Shown here in pieces: positions 38,015-46,312 of a stretch of DNA of 64,000 nt. Source of the DNA: Planctomycetota bacterium (lineage in GTDB: Bacteria; Planctomycetota; UBA1135; UBA2386). The stretch is from positions 1 through 64,000 of the forward strand of contig CANEYR010000008.1 in the NCBI GenBank assembly GCA_947444055.1, given 5' to 3'. The position numbers and the translations under genes were made by a program. Position 1 is the first letter of the stretch, and the number at the start of each line of letters is the position of its first letter. A model generated the notes under the pieces. That model did not search any database. It was not told the DNA's origin and worked only from the letters and a program-made list of their open reading frames with translations.

Positions 38015-38077
38015 ATGACCACGGCCACCCCCGAAGTCCTCAAGTGCCTGGAACACTTGGCCGATCCCAGGACTTGA
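38015..38077 (+). pseudogene. Possible transposase N-terminal remnant (20 codons)
   Basis: Short ORF from an ATG, peptide MTTATPEVLKCLEHLADPRT, ending in a TGA inside the parD -35 box. The LLE.L.D.PDPR-like pattern recalls the start of ISAs1-type transposases, but 20 residues is too short to be sure. It could be a scar of the element that brought the toxin-antitoxin pair, or chance. Confidence 0.2.
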
Positions 38078-38101
38078 CAGTTTCTGGGACCGATCTACCC
38101 T
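38041..38101 (+). promoter_or_regulatory. parD promoter with flanking inverted repeats
   Basis: TTGACA (38074-38079), a 16-base spacer and TACCCT (38096-38101). The parD ATG starts 7 bases after the -10, so the message is probably leaderless. TCCCAG (38065-38070) and CTGGGA (38084-38089) form an inverted repeat around the -35, and CAAGTG (38041-38046)/CACTTG (38054-38059) a second one upstream: candidate ParD operators for autorepression. Confidence 0.65.
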
Positions 38102-38107
38102 CCTCCC

Positions 38108-38386
38108 ATGGCGAGCGACAACGACTTGACCAGCATGACCGTGTCCCTGCCAACCACGCAGAAGGACTACGTGAAGGAACAAGCTACCGCCTCGGGTTGC
38201 AGCACGCCCAGCGAGTACATCCGTCGGCTCATCCACGCGGACCAGAAGGCACGTGAACAGGAGGACCTCGAGCGCAAGATCCTCGAAGGGCTGGACTCTC
38301 CCGCGCGCCAGATGACCGCCGCTGACTGGAAGGGCCTTCGTGCCACCCTCAAGGCGAAGCTCGGCAAACGCAAAAAGGCGCAGTAG
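38108..38386 (+). CDS. parD: ParD-type ribbon-helix-helix antitoxin
   Basis: 92 residues. N-terminal ribbon-helix-helix (about 8-45: SMTVSLPTTQKDYVKEQA, then TPSEYIRRLI) that binds the operator as a dimer, followed by a flexible toxin-binding tail rich in Lys/Arg. This is the ParD/CC2985 antitoxin layout. The parE toxin follows after 9 bases. Autoregulation through the inverted repeats at 38041-38089 is likely. Confidence 0.88.
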   Translation: MASDNDLTSMTVSLPTTQKDYVKEQATASGCSTPSEYIRRLIHADQKAREQEDLERKILEGLDSPARQMTAADWKGLRATLKAKLGKRKKAQ

Positions 38387-38395
38387 AACCGGCGC

Positions 38396-38716
38396 ATGAC
38401 TGGACAGGCCACATGGCGCCGCCTCGCTGAGGAGGACCTCGCCAAGGCCTACCTGCACATCGGCAGCGATTCCCCGAAGACAGCAGAGCGGCTGCTCGAC
38501 GCCGTCGAACACGCAGTCGCTGTGCTGTTGTCGAGGCCACGAGCCGGTCGCGCTCGCGAGTTCCGTTCGTCGCGAGCCCACGGGCTTCGTTCGTGGGTTG
38601 TGAGTGGATTCGAGAACTACCTCATCTTCTACCGACCCCAACAAGCTGGCATCGAAGTGGTGCGCTTCATCCATGGCGCCCGCGACATTCCCAGCGTGCT
38701 CTACGACGAGTCCTGA
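38396..38716 (+). CDS. parE: ParE/RelE-family toxin
   Basis: 106 residues. RelE/ParE toxin fold: LAEEDLAKAYLHIGSDSPKTAERLLDAVE helices, then RPRAGRAREFRSSRAHGLRSWVV and the terminal YLIFYRPQQAGIEVVRFIHGARDIP, the strands typical of ParE. ParE members poison DNA gyrase; RelE members cut mRNA, and the sequence alone favours ParE. It forms the second gene of the pair, 9 bases after parD. Confidence 0.88.
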   Translation: MTGQATWRRLAEEDLAKAYLHIGSDSPKTAERLLDAVEHAVAVLLSRPRAGRAREFRSSRAHGLRSWVVSGFENYLIFYRPQQAGIEVVRFIHGARDIPSVLYDES

Positions 38717-38799
38717 GCATCTTGCTCGGCGCTCACGGACCTCAGGTCGCTTCCGGGCAACCACACAAGGCCTTCGAGGCTATGTCTTGGTTTCGCACC

Positions 38800-39117
38800 T
38801 CAACTTCCATCTCTTCCATCAGCATCATCATCAGGGTGGTTTTCGCTCCGTATCCTTCGAACATGCCAGACGGCAGTCCACAGCAGGCCAGGCAGCGTTC
38901 CACCGTCGAGCACAGCAGGCACCCACCAGTAGATCAACGAGCCTTCCATTGGAACAACAGCCAACGCAACGCAACCAATGCCAGCACCAAATATGGGGAC
39001 CCACGAGGCTGTTCTGAATCCGCGCCATCCCTGCACAAGCAGGATCCAGTTGTCAATGGAAATGCAAAGGAACGCCAACGCACCAATGACCGCAATGGTC
39101 CAGCAGATAGGCTCCAT
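38800..39117 (-). CDS. Small membrane protein of unknown function
   Basis: 105 residues from an ATG at 39117; the frame is open upstream but the start gives a clean first span. Three or four hydrophobic segments (ICWTIAVIGALAFLCI, WVPIFGAGIGCVALAVV, GLLWTAVW) with a charged C-terminal tail rich in Asp. No family recognised. GC is lower here (near 50% by eye) than in flanking genes, and it is beside the toxin-antitoxin pair. Confidence 0.55.
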   Translation of the reverse strand: MEPICWTIAVIGALAFLCISIDNWILLVQGWRGFRTASWVPIFGAGIGCVALAVVPMEGSLIYWWVPAVLDGGTLPGLLWTAVWHVRRIRSENHPDDDADGRDGS

Positions 39118-39264
39118 TACAATTTGCTTACCATCCAGAAGGAAAGATCTCGGGCAGACACAACCGACACCACCAACGAGTGCGAGCGGAAGAGGAGGCG
39201 ACGAAATGCGCTGGCCATCGAACTGCTTGTCTTGGTGACTCTGTTCGATGCCTACACCCAACCC

Positions 39265-40374
39265 CTACATGAACCCAGAGATCGCCAGATCCTGACCAAA
39301 CACTTCGTACTTCACATCCGACAACCGCCAGGCCTCCGCCATGAACGGCCTTCCCTCACCCGCCACCGGCGTCGGCGCAAACCGCCCGCCAATCACCTTC
39401 GGCGCCACGAACGCCAGCACCTGATCGACCGCGTTCCACGTCAGCATCTGCGCCACCAACCCACCACCACCCTCCACCAAGACCCGCCCCAGCCCGCGCC
39501 GCTTCAACTCCTTGAACGCCTGCCCCAGATGCAGCCGTCGCGGCCCTTCCGCCACCCCGACGTGAATCACCGTCACCCCAAGGTCCTGCAACCGGCCACT
39601 GCGCAGCGGATCGACGTCTTCACTCGCGAGCAACCACGTCGGCGCCTGCCGCGCCGTGCGCACCAGATTGCTGTCGTCATCGATCTCGCCCAGCGGATCG
39701 ACCACGATGCGCACCGGCTGCTTGCCCTCCACGTGCCGCACCGTCAGTTCGGGATCATCGATCTGCGCCGTGCGGAACCCCACCATCACGCCATCGCAGT
39801 GCGCCCGCAGCTCGTGCGTCTTCTTGCGCGCCTCCTGCCCACTGATCCACCGCGCCTCGCCCGTCGGCGCCGCCGTCTTGCCGTCGAGGGTCATCGCCCA
39901 TTTGCACAGCATCCACGGTCGATTGAGCGTCAACGCCTTCTTGAACGGCACCACCAGCGCATCGCAGGACGACGCCAGCACCCCATCGAGCACCTCGATG
40001 CCCGCGTCCTCGAGCAGCGCGATGCCGCGCCGACGATGCCGCGGATCCGGATCGACGACACCGATCACCACTCGCTTGATGCCAGCGGCAACCAGCGCCT
40101 GCGCACACGGATCGGTCTTCTTGCCGTTAACGCCCTTTGGCGACGAACACGGCTCCAAGGTCACGATCGCAGTGTCAGGCTTCTTGCCGAGTCGCACCGC
40201 CTCCGCCAGCGCCATCGCTTCGGCGTGAGGCCCGCCAAAGTAGGCGTGGTAGCCGCGAGCGACGACTTCGCCGTCTTGCAGCAAGACGCAGCCGACGCGC
40301 GGATTGGGCTCCACCTCGCCGCGACCGCGTTCGGCCAGGGCGAGGGCTTCGCGCATCAGGTCATCGAGGTTCAC
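39265..40374 (-). CDS. ribD: Riboflavin deaminase-reductase RibD
   Basis: 369 residues from a GTG start in a GTGA overlap with the miaB stop. N-terminal CMP/dCMP-type deaminase: H50-A-E52 (PHAEAM), and zinc cysteines C76 and C90 in LEPCSSPKGVNGKKTDPCAQAL. The spacing between the cysteines is about five residues longer than usual. C-terminal RibD reductase (about 150-369; ISGQEARKKTHELRAHCDGVMVG). It makes the second and third steps of riboflavin synthesis. Transcribed with miaB. Confidence 0.95.
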   Translation of the reverse strand: MNLDDLMREALALAERGRGEVEPNPRVGCVLLQDGEVVARGYHAYFGGPHAEAMALAEAVRLGKKPDTAIVTLEPCSSPKGVNGKKTDPCAQALVAAGIKRVVIGVVDPDPRHRRRGIALLEDAGIEVLDGVLASSCDALVVPFKKALTLNRPWMLCKWAMTLDGKTAAPTGEARWISGQEARKKTHELRAHCDGVMVGFRTAQIDDPELTVRHVEGKQPVRIVVDPLGEIDDDSNLVRTARQAPTWLLASEDVDPLRSGRLQDLGVTVIHVGVAEGPRRLHLGQAFKELKRRGLGRVLVEGGGGLVAQMLTWNAVDQVLAFVAPKVIGGRFAPTPVAGEGRPFMAEAWRLSDVKYEVFGQDLAISGFM

Positions 40375-41816
40375 GTCGCTGCCTCGGCCGGATCGTGGGC
40401 GCCTTCTTGCGCCGCGTCGTGGCGCAACATCTCGCCGACGCACGAGTGCGCCAGCGCTTGCGTGACGCGCACCGGAACGTACTGCCCGATCAGTTCGCGA
40501 TCGGTGGTGGCGAAGTGCACGAGCCGATGGTGCGCGGTGCGGCCGGAGAAGCGGCCGTCGACCTTGCTGTCGCCTTCGACCAACACCTCGACGACCTTGC
40601 CGACGAGCGCCCGGTTCTTGGCGCCGGTCAGCTCTTCTTGCACCTCGAGCAGCACCGCGTTGCGCCGTTCCTTTTCGGGCTCGGCAACGTCATCGTGCAG
40701 TTCGGCGGCGAGGGTGCCGGGGCGCGGCGAGTACTTAAACACGTAGCTCTGCGCAAAGCCGATGCGCTGCACGAACGCCACCGTGGCGGCGAAGTCGGCC
40801 TCGCTCTCGCCGGGATAGCCGACGATGAAGTCACTGTGCAGCTCGATGTCGGGCGCCTTGTTGCGCAACTGCTCGATGCGCGCCTCGTAGCGTTCGATCG
40901 TGTAGCCGCGCCGCATCGCCTTCAGCACCGCATTGCTGCCCGATTGCGCCGGCAGATGCAGGTAGCGCGCGACCTTCGGCAGTTCGGCCATCGCGTCGAT
41001 CAGATCGGGGCTGAGAAAGTTGGGGTGCGAGGTGATGAACGCCAGCCGCCGCAGGGACGGCACTTCGTGCAAGGCGCGCAGCAGCCGGGCCAAGGTCGCA
41101 TTCTGGCCAGTCAGGTCGCGGCCATAGGCATTGACAGTCTGCCCAAGCAGCGTGATCTCAGTGACGCCGTCGGCGCACAGCCGCTGCGTTTCTTCGACGA
41201 GGTCGGCGATCGGTCGCGACACTTCATCGCCGCGCGTCGTCGGCACGATGCAGTAGGTGCACGGCATGTTGCAGCCGCGCATCACCGACACGAAGGCTTG
41301 CGAACGGTGTGGCCGCACGCGCACGTCGCGCACGATGGTGTCCCCACTCATCCCTTGGTCGACGCTCAAGACCCCGGCCCCTCTCACTTCATGGCGGGTG
41401 CGCGCCGGTTCGCGCTCGGCCGCGATTTGCAGGTTCTTGCTGCGGGCGATCTCGACGGTTTGGTCGATGTCGCCAAAGGCCGACGGCCCGACGACGAGGT
41501 CGACGTGCGGCATGCGCGCGACCAAGTAGCGTTTGTGTTCCTGCGCCATGCAACCGAGCACGCCGACGACCAGCCCAGGTTCACTTCGTTTGCGCACGCG
41601 CAGCTTGCCGAGCTTGCTCCACACCCGATCCTCGGCGTGCTGGCGAACGGAGCAGGTGTTGATCAGCACCACGTCGGCGTCCGCCTCGCAGGCGGCGGCG
41701 ACGTAACCACGTTGGCGCAACTTGCTCTCGACCAGTTCACTGTCGAGCTTGTTCATCTGGCAGCCGTAGCTGGTCAGGTGGTACTTGGGTGCGGTCTCGA
41801 CAGTCGGTGCGGTCAT
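40371..41816 (-). CDS. miaB: tRNA-2-methylthio-N6-isopentenyladenosine synthase MiaB
   Basis: 481 residues. N-terminal UPF0004 domain with three cysteines (C19, C55, C89) for the auxiliary cluster, radical-SAM motif C182-x3-C186-x2-C189 (RGCNMPCTYC) and a C-terminal TRAM domain. It methylthiolates adenosine-37 of tRNA. First gene of the minus-strand pair with ribD; the divergent epimerase-like gene is 107 bases away. Confidence 0.97.
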   Translation of the reverse strand: MTAPTVETAPKYHLTSYGCQMNKLDSELVESKLRQRGYVAAACEADADVVLINTCSVRQHAEDRVWSKLGKLRVRKRSEPGLVVGVLGCMAQEHKRYLVARMPHVDLVVGPSAFGDIDQTVEIARSKNLQIAAEREPARTRHEVRGAGVLSVDQGMSGDTIVRDVRVRPHRSQAFVSVMRGCNMPCTYCIVPTTRGDEVSRPIADLVEETQRLCADGVTEITLLGQTVNAYGRDLTGQNATLARLLRALHEVPSLRRLAFITSHPNFLSPDLIDAMAELPKVARYLHLPAQSGSNAVLKAMRRGYTIERYEARIEQLRNKAPDIELHSDFIVGYPGESEADFAATVAFVQRIGFAQSYVFKYSPRPGTLAAELHDDVAEPEKERRNAVLLEVQEELTGAKNRALVGKVVEVLVEGDSKVDGRFSGRTAHHRLVHFATTDRELIGQYVPVRVTQALAHSCVGEMLRHDAAQEGAHDPAEAAT

Positions 41817-41904
41817 CGGCGGGCGCGGGATCTTACGGACAACGCCGCCTCAAGACAGCCTGCGAATGCGCGCGGTCACAACACCGATCTCACCGAGCAC
41901 AGAC

Positions 41905-41913
41905 GGCTAACGT
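41905..41913 (+). promoter_or_regulatory. -10-like box GGCTAACGT
   Basis: TAACGT ends 10 bases before the ATG of the epimerase gene. A clear -35 was not found. One of several GGCTAnCnT boxes in the window. Confidence 0.35.
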
Positions 41914-41923
41914 AAGAAGCGCC

Positions 41924-43045
41924 ATGCCCCTTTCCCTCACTCGTCGTTCGTTCCTCGCATCGACCACCGCGGCCGCGACCAGTTCCTTGTGGCTGCCGCA
42001 CCACCTGCACAAGAAGAAGCGCATCTTGGTGCTCGGTGGCACCGGCTTCCTCGGCCCGGCCATCGTCAATGCGGGTCTCGCGAAGGGGCACGAGTTCACG
42101 TTGTTCAATCGCGGCAAGACCAACCCCGGCATGTTCCCGAACGTCGAACAGCTGCGCGGTCAGCGGCGACGACCGCGTCCCGATCGCCCGAAGGACCCGG
42201 CCCAAGACCTGTCGGCGCTGGCTGGCAAGAAGTGGGATGCGGTCGTCGACACCAGCGCCTACTACACCGGCGAAGTCGAAGACATGTGCAAGGTGCTCGC
42301 GGGCAACGTCGGCCAATTCGTCTACATCAGTTCGTTGTCGGTCTACAAGACGCTCGAAGTCGACGCGGTGCCGGTCGACGAACAGAGTCCGCTGGCCGAG
42401 TGCGCCGACAAGTACACCCAGGAGATGGGAGCCAACTTCGAGAACTACGGGGCGCTGAAGCGCTACTGCGAAGACGCGGCAGCCGCGGCGTTCCCCGGCA
42501 AGGCGACCCTGGTGCGGCCTGGCTACATCGTCGGGCCCGGCGATCCGACCGACCGCTTCACCTACTGGCCGGCCCGCTTCCTGCGCGGCGGTGAATGCCT
42601 CGCGCCGGGTGCCCCCGACAACGACCTGCAGTTCATCGACGTGCGCGACCTCGGCGAGTGGATCGTGCACCTGATCGAAGAAGGCGTCGCCGGCCCGCTC
42701 AACGCGGTCGGCTTTGACGGCAGCATCTCGGTCAGTGAGTTCTTGCACACCGGCAAGGGCACGCTCAACCACGGCTGCACGTTCACCTGGGCCGACGATG
42801 CGTTCCTCGAAAGCAACGGCGTCAGCGCCTGGGGCGACATGGGTTGCTGGACGCCAAAGGCCAAGAACGGGCATTGCAGCAATGCCAAGGCGCTGGCGGT
42901 CGGCGCCAAGTTCCGCCCGATCGCGGAGACGATTCGGGACACGGCGGCTTGGGTGAAAGATGGCCGCGGCGACCGCAAGTGGGGTGCCGGTCTAACGGCG
43001 GAGCGTGAACAAGAGCTGTTGGCGAAGTGGAAGGCCAAGAAATGA
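41924..43045 (+). CDS. Tat-exported NAD-dependent epimerase/dehydratase-like protein
   Basis: 373 residues. Tat signal with TRRSFLASTTAAATS (about 6-20), then an extended-SDR Rossmann fold: ILVLGGTGFLG (about 34-44), YISSLSVY and the YGALK catalytic-type YxxxK. It lies in a family of exported epimerases common in planctomycetes; nucleotide-sugar or steroid substrates cannot be read. Periplasmic NAD would be unusual, so activity is uncertain. Confidence 0.85.
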   Translation: MPLSLTRRSFLASTTAAATSSLWLPHHLHKKKRILVLGGTGFLGPAIVNAGLAKGHEFTLFNRGKTNPGMFPNVEQLRGQRRRPRPDRPKDPAQDLSALAGKKWDAVVDTSAYYTGEVEDMCKVLAGNVGQFVYISSLSVYKTLEVDAVPVDEQSPLAECADKYTQEMGANFENYGALKRYCEDAAAAAFPGKATLVRPGYIVGPGDPTDRFTYWPARFLRGGECLAPGAPDNDLQFIDVRDLGEWIVHLIEEGVAGPLNAVGFDGSISVSEFLHTGKGTLNHGCTFTWADDAFLESNGVSAWGDMGCWTPKAKNGHCSNAKALAVGAKFRPIAETIRDTAAWVKDGRGDRKWGAGLTAEREQELLAKWKAKK

Positions 43046-43094
43046 AGACGCCGGCGGCCGGCTGGCAACGCGGCCGTGCCTGTCGGCCCGTCTT

Positions 43095-43103
43095 GGCTAG
43101 CAT
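43095..43103 (+). promoter_or_regulatory. -10-like box GGCTAGCAT
   Basis: TAGCAT ends 9 bases before the ATG of the Ca-loop propeller gene. No convincing -35. Confidence 0.35.
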
Positions 43104-43112
43104 GCGCGCCCC

Positions 43113-44552
43113 ATGATGCGCTCCTTGCTGCTCGCACCGTTCGTTGGCGTGACCCTGACCACCGCCGTCGCCGCCCAAGTTCCCCCGATCGTTCCGTACC
43201 CTCGCACTCTCGACATGCTGGTCGTCGACAGCACCTACGACGGTGTTTGGCGGCTGTCGGATCAGAACCAGGACGGCGACTACAACGACGCGCTCGAAGT
43301 CGTCTCGTTCTACAGCGACGTCACCGGCAGCGTGGTGCTGACCAATCCCACGTGCGTGGCGTGGGCGCCGAACGGCACCACCTACCTCGGTGACAGCACG
43401 ATCGACATCGTGATGGCTCTGCGCGACCAGAACGGCGATGGCGATGCGGTCGATGCCGGGGAGCATGGCGTGTTCTTCCATTCCGCCACCAACGCCAACG
43501 CCATCGTCATGGCGTCGATCCAAGGCATCACCGTCGATGCCTTGGGCCGTCTGTTCTGCGCGGTGTCGAACGCGGGCACTTCGGGCCAGGACATGATCCT
43601 GCGACTCGAAGACCAAAACGGCGATGGCGACGCCGATGACGCCAACGAGTCGCTGGTCTACTGCCTGATCCCCAACGGGGCTGGCGCCGTCGGCAACTCG
43701 ATCCCAACCAAGGTCGTGATCGGCCCCGACGCCAACCTCTACTACAGCGAAGTCGGCACCACGCTGCTCGTCACCAAGGGCGTGTGGAAGCTCACCGACG
43801 GCAACCTCGACGGCGACTGCAACGATGCGGGCGAAGTGACTCTGTTCTGGGCGCCGCCGTTTGGCGTGTCGCCGTTCTATTGGAGCCTCGCCGTCGATTG
43901 GGCGGGCAACTTCTACGTCACCGACCACAGCACCAACGAGCAGGTGTGGCGGGCGCGCGATGCCGACAACAGCGGCACGATCGACGTCAGTGAGCAGCAG
44001 CTCTACTACCAAACGTTGGCCTCGACCTGGTGGGACGTCGTGTTGCGCGACGACGGCACCGTGCTGCTTGGCGAGGCCCAGAGCCCCGATCGCTGGACCG
44101 CGTGCAAGGACCTCAATGCCGATGGCGACGCCCTCGACCTCAACGAGGCGAGCCAGGCGTACGACTCGACGGCAGCCAGCCTCGCGATCTCGGTGCGCGG
44201 TGGCAGCATGATGCGGGCCCCCCAGCTGAGCCTGCAGCCACCCATCGTGCCGATCGGCCAAACCAGCAATCTGACCACCTGGGCGAGCAAGCCTGGCGAT
44301 CTGACGGTGGTCGTGCTGTCGGTGGGCCTCGGTCCCAACTTCCCGCTGGCGCCGTGGGGCACCGTGGAGATCGATGTCAGTGCCTTCACGTCGATTGGTC
44401 TGGGCTTCGCCGATGCGGCGGGCTTCTTCACGCTGCCGCTCGCGTTGCCGAACTCCCCGTCGGCGATTGGCACCTGGGGGGTGCAATCTCTCTCCGGCGA
44501 CAGCTTCCGACTGTTCCTTAGCAACGCCTCGCTGCTGACCGTGACGCCGTAG
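43113..44552 (+). CDS. Secreted six-bladed propeller with a DxNxDGD Ca-binding loop per blade
   Basis: 479 residues. Signal peptide (about 1-21). Six motifs of the type DQNQDGDYNDALE are spaced about 50-62 residues apart (50-62, 105-117, 167-179, 229-241, 283-294, 333-345). Each resembles an EF-hand/dockerin calcium loop set into one blade. A C-terminal module (about 365-479; GTVEIDVSAFTSIGLGFADAAGFFTLPLALP) is the shared beta-sandwich. No active site seen. Confidence 0.8.
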   Translation: MMRSLLLAPFVGVTLTTAVAAQVPPIVPYPRTLDMLVVDSTYDGVWRLSDQNQDGDYNDALEVVSFYSDVTGSVVLTNPTCVAWAPNGTTYLGDSTIDIVMALRDQNGDGDAVDAGEHGVFFHSATNANAIVMASIQGITVDALGRLFCAVSNAGTSGQDMILRLEDQNGDGDADDANESLVYCLIPNGAGAVGNSIPTKVVIGPDANLYYSEVGTTLLVTKGVWKLTDGNLDGDCNDAGEVTLFWAPPFGVSPFYWSLAVDWAGNFYVTDHSTNEQVWRARDADNSGTIDVSEQQLYYQTLASTWWDVVLRDDGTVLLGEAQSPDRWTACKDLNADGDALDLNEASQAYDSTAASLAISVRGGSMMRAPQLSLQPPIVPIGQTSNLTTWASKPGDLTVVVLSVGLGPNFPLAPWGTVEIDVSAFTSIGLGFADAAGFFTLPLALPNSPSAIGTWGVQSLSGDSFRLFLSNASLLTVTP

Positions 44553-44654
44553 CCATCGGCGGTCGGCGCCGGCCACACGGTGAACCGCAGCGGCGGGAAG
44601 TGCGAAGGAAGGTGTCCCCATGCTGCCCAGCCGGAAAACTCACGCCATACTCCC

Positions 44655-46190
44655 ATGATGCACGTCGGCCACCGCTACTCACGTCTCGTCACTCTCGGCC
44701 TTTGGGCCACCCTCGCCAGCTCTGCCTTGGCGCAAAACCTGACGCTCGACAAGGTCGGCGGCGCCCTTGGCGGCCTTGCCTCCTTCCCGGTGAAGGGCCT
44801 GCCGAACGAGCCCTACGTGGTGCTGTTCGACCTGATCGAGCAACAGACGTTCATCCCCGCGCTGAACATCACGCTCGACATCACCGACCAATTCGCGTGG
44901 TTCTCGTATGCGGCGCCAACGTTCTTCGGCACCACCAACGGCACCGGCAACGCCGCCGCCCAAGTCGTGCTGCCGAACGATCCGTGGTTTGCCAGCGTCG
45001 TGTTCTCGATGCAGGCGGTGGCCGGCACTGGCCCGTACCGCGTGTCCAACCTCATTCGCTTGACGCCGCAAGCCTCCGGCACCTTCAAGGACGCGCTCAA
45101 CCAACCGGTGGTGCCCGTGATTGGCGGTGGCACGGCGGTAGCGCCCAACAACGAGTTGCTGTTTGTCGGCGGCTCGGGCCCGGTGGCGCAGCGCTACAAG
45201 TCGCGCACCGAAGAATGGGAACTCGCCGGCGCCACGTTCGGCGTTGGCCTGCTGTCGCAGACGACCGGGCTCGCGGATGGCCGCGTGTTGTTCACGGGCG
45301 GCCTCGATCTGACGACGGGCCAGACGACCACGGGGGCCGCGGTCTATGACCCGATCACGCAAACGACCACGACGCTGACGATGGCGTTCCCGCGCGCTGG
45401 CCACGGGGCGTCGCTGATGGGCAACGGCAAGGTGTTGGTGACCGGCGGCCTCGCCGCCTTCGACCTCACCAACCCGCTGTCGCTGTTCACCGGCATCCAG
45501 GTCACGACCGAAATCTTCGATCCGGTGACCAACACGTTTACGACCGGCCCGAACATGCTCGAGGCGCGCGCGATGCACACCTCGACGACGCTGACCACCG
45601 GGCAAGTGCTGATCGCCGGCGGCATCTCGCTGATCCCGATCGTCAACATCCCGACCGTCTCGGCGACGGCCTATCGCTTCAATCCGACGACCAACAGCTT
45701 TGGCTTGCCGGCCTTTTTCTCGGGCGGACGCTTCCTGCACTCGGCGACGCCACTCAGCAACGGCCGCGTGTTGCTCGTCGGCGGTCTGACGCTCGACCTG
45801 ACGCTGTTCCTGCAAACGCTCAACATCGCCGACCTGATCATCGGCACGCGCACCGACTGCCAGATGTACGTGCCGTCGCTGTTCGGCTTCGGCACCTTCC
45901 AAACTGTGAACGGCATGCAGATCGGGCGCGCCGGTGCCGCAGTCGCCCCGCTGCCAAACGGTGGCGCTTTGATCGCGGGCGGTTTCCAGATGACGATCGA
46001 CGTCTCGACGTCGACGTTCGTGCTCAGCCCGACCGCCACGGCCGATCGCTTCACGCAAGGCCCGAACCTGATCACGCCGATCGGTTCGATGGCAGCACCG
46101 CGACTGTTCCCGACCACGATCAACCTGCCGGACGGCACGGTGATGGTGGTTGGCGGCGGCCCCAGCAACGCTGAGATCTTCCAGAACTGA
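44655..46190 (+). CDS. Secreted kelch-type protein with an N-terminal beta-sandwich module
   Basis: 511 residues. Signal peptide ends SALA/QN (about 1-26). The beta-sandwich module is at the N-terminus here (about 27-145; NLTLDKVGGALGGLASFPV, ends VSNLIRLTP). Kelch-like repeats follow, of the type GRVLFTGGL, GKVLVTGGL, GQVLIAGGI, GRVLLVGGL, each before an AVYDP-like segment, resembling galactose-oxidase-type propellers. No copper ligands of galactose oxidase are evident. CATACT lies 3 bases before the ATG. Confidence 0.8.
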   Translation: MMHVGHRYSRLVTLGLWATLASSALAQNLTLDKVGGALGGLASFPVKGLPNEPYVVLFDLIEQQTFIPALNITLDITDQFAWFSYAAPTFFGTTNGTGNAAAQVVLPNDPWFASVVFSMQAVAGTGPYRVSNLIRLTPQASGTFKDALNQPVVPVIGGGTAVAPNNELLFVGGSGPVAQRYKSRTEEWELAGATFGVGLLSQTTGLADGRVLFTGGLDLTTGQTTTGAAVYDPITQTTTTLTMAFPRAGHGASLMGNGKVLVTGGLAAFDLTNPLSLFTGIQVTTEIFDPVTNTFTTGPNMLEARAMHTSTTLTTGQVLIAGGISLIPIVNIPTVSATAYRFNPTTNSFGLPAFFSGGRFLHSATPLSNGRVLLVGGLTLDLTLFLQTLNIADLIIGTRTDCQMYVPSLFGFGTFQTVNGMQIGRAGAAVAPLPNGGALIAGGFQMTIDVSTSTFVLSPTATADRFTQGPNLITPIGSMAAPRLFPTTINLPDGTVMVVGGGPSNAEIFQN

Positions 46191-46244
46191 TCCTGCTCGG
46201 GGGGTTTTTCGCCGACCCCACGATCAGGGCTTGACCGATCCAGA

Positions 46245-46283
46245 ACGCCGCAACGCGGGGCCTGCCAGCCCCCGTTGCGGCGT
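46245..46283 (+). terminator. Intergenic stem-loop terminator candidate
   Basis: Stem of 11 bp (46245-46255 with 46273-46283) plus 4 bp (46257-46260 with 46269-46272), one bulged C and an 8-base loop (46261-46268). No U-tract follows, so it is a strong hairpin rather than a classic intrinsic terminator. It sits between the kelch gene and the next gene. Confidence 0.55.
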
Positions 46284-46312
46284 CTGCATGCTCTGCCACC
46301 TCGCTCCGCACC

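Noticed and set aside
37200-39600. Replication terminus called from skew alone
   Set aside because: Skew changes only over about 2 kb and follows gene direction; kept as a finding to test, not as a feature.
44679-46058. Minus-strand frame opposite the kelch gene
   Set aside because: Arg-rich translation without motifs; the + strand kelch repeats are clear.
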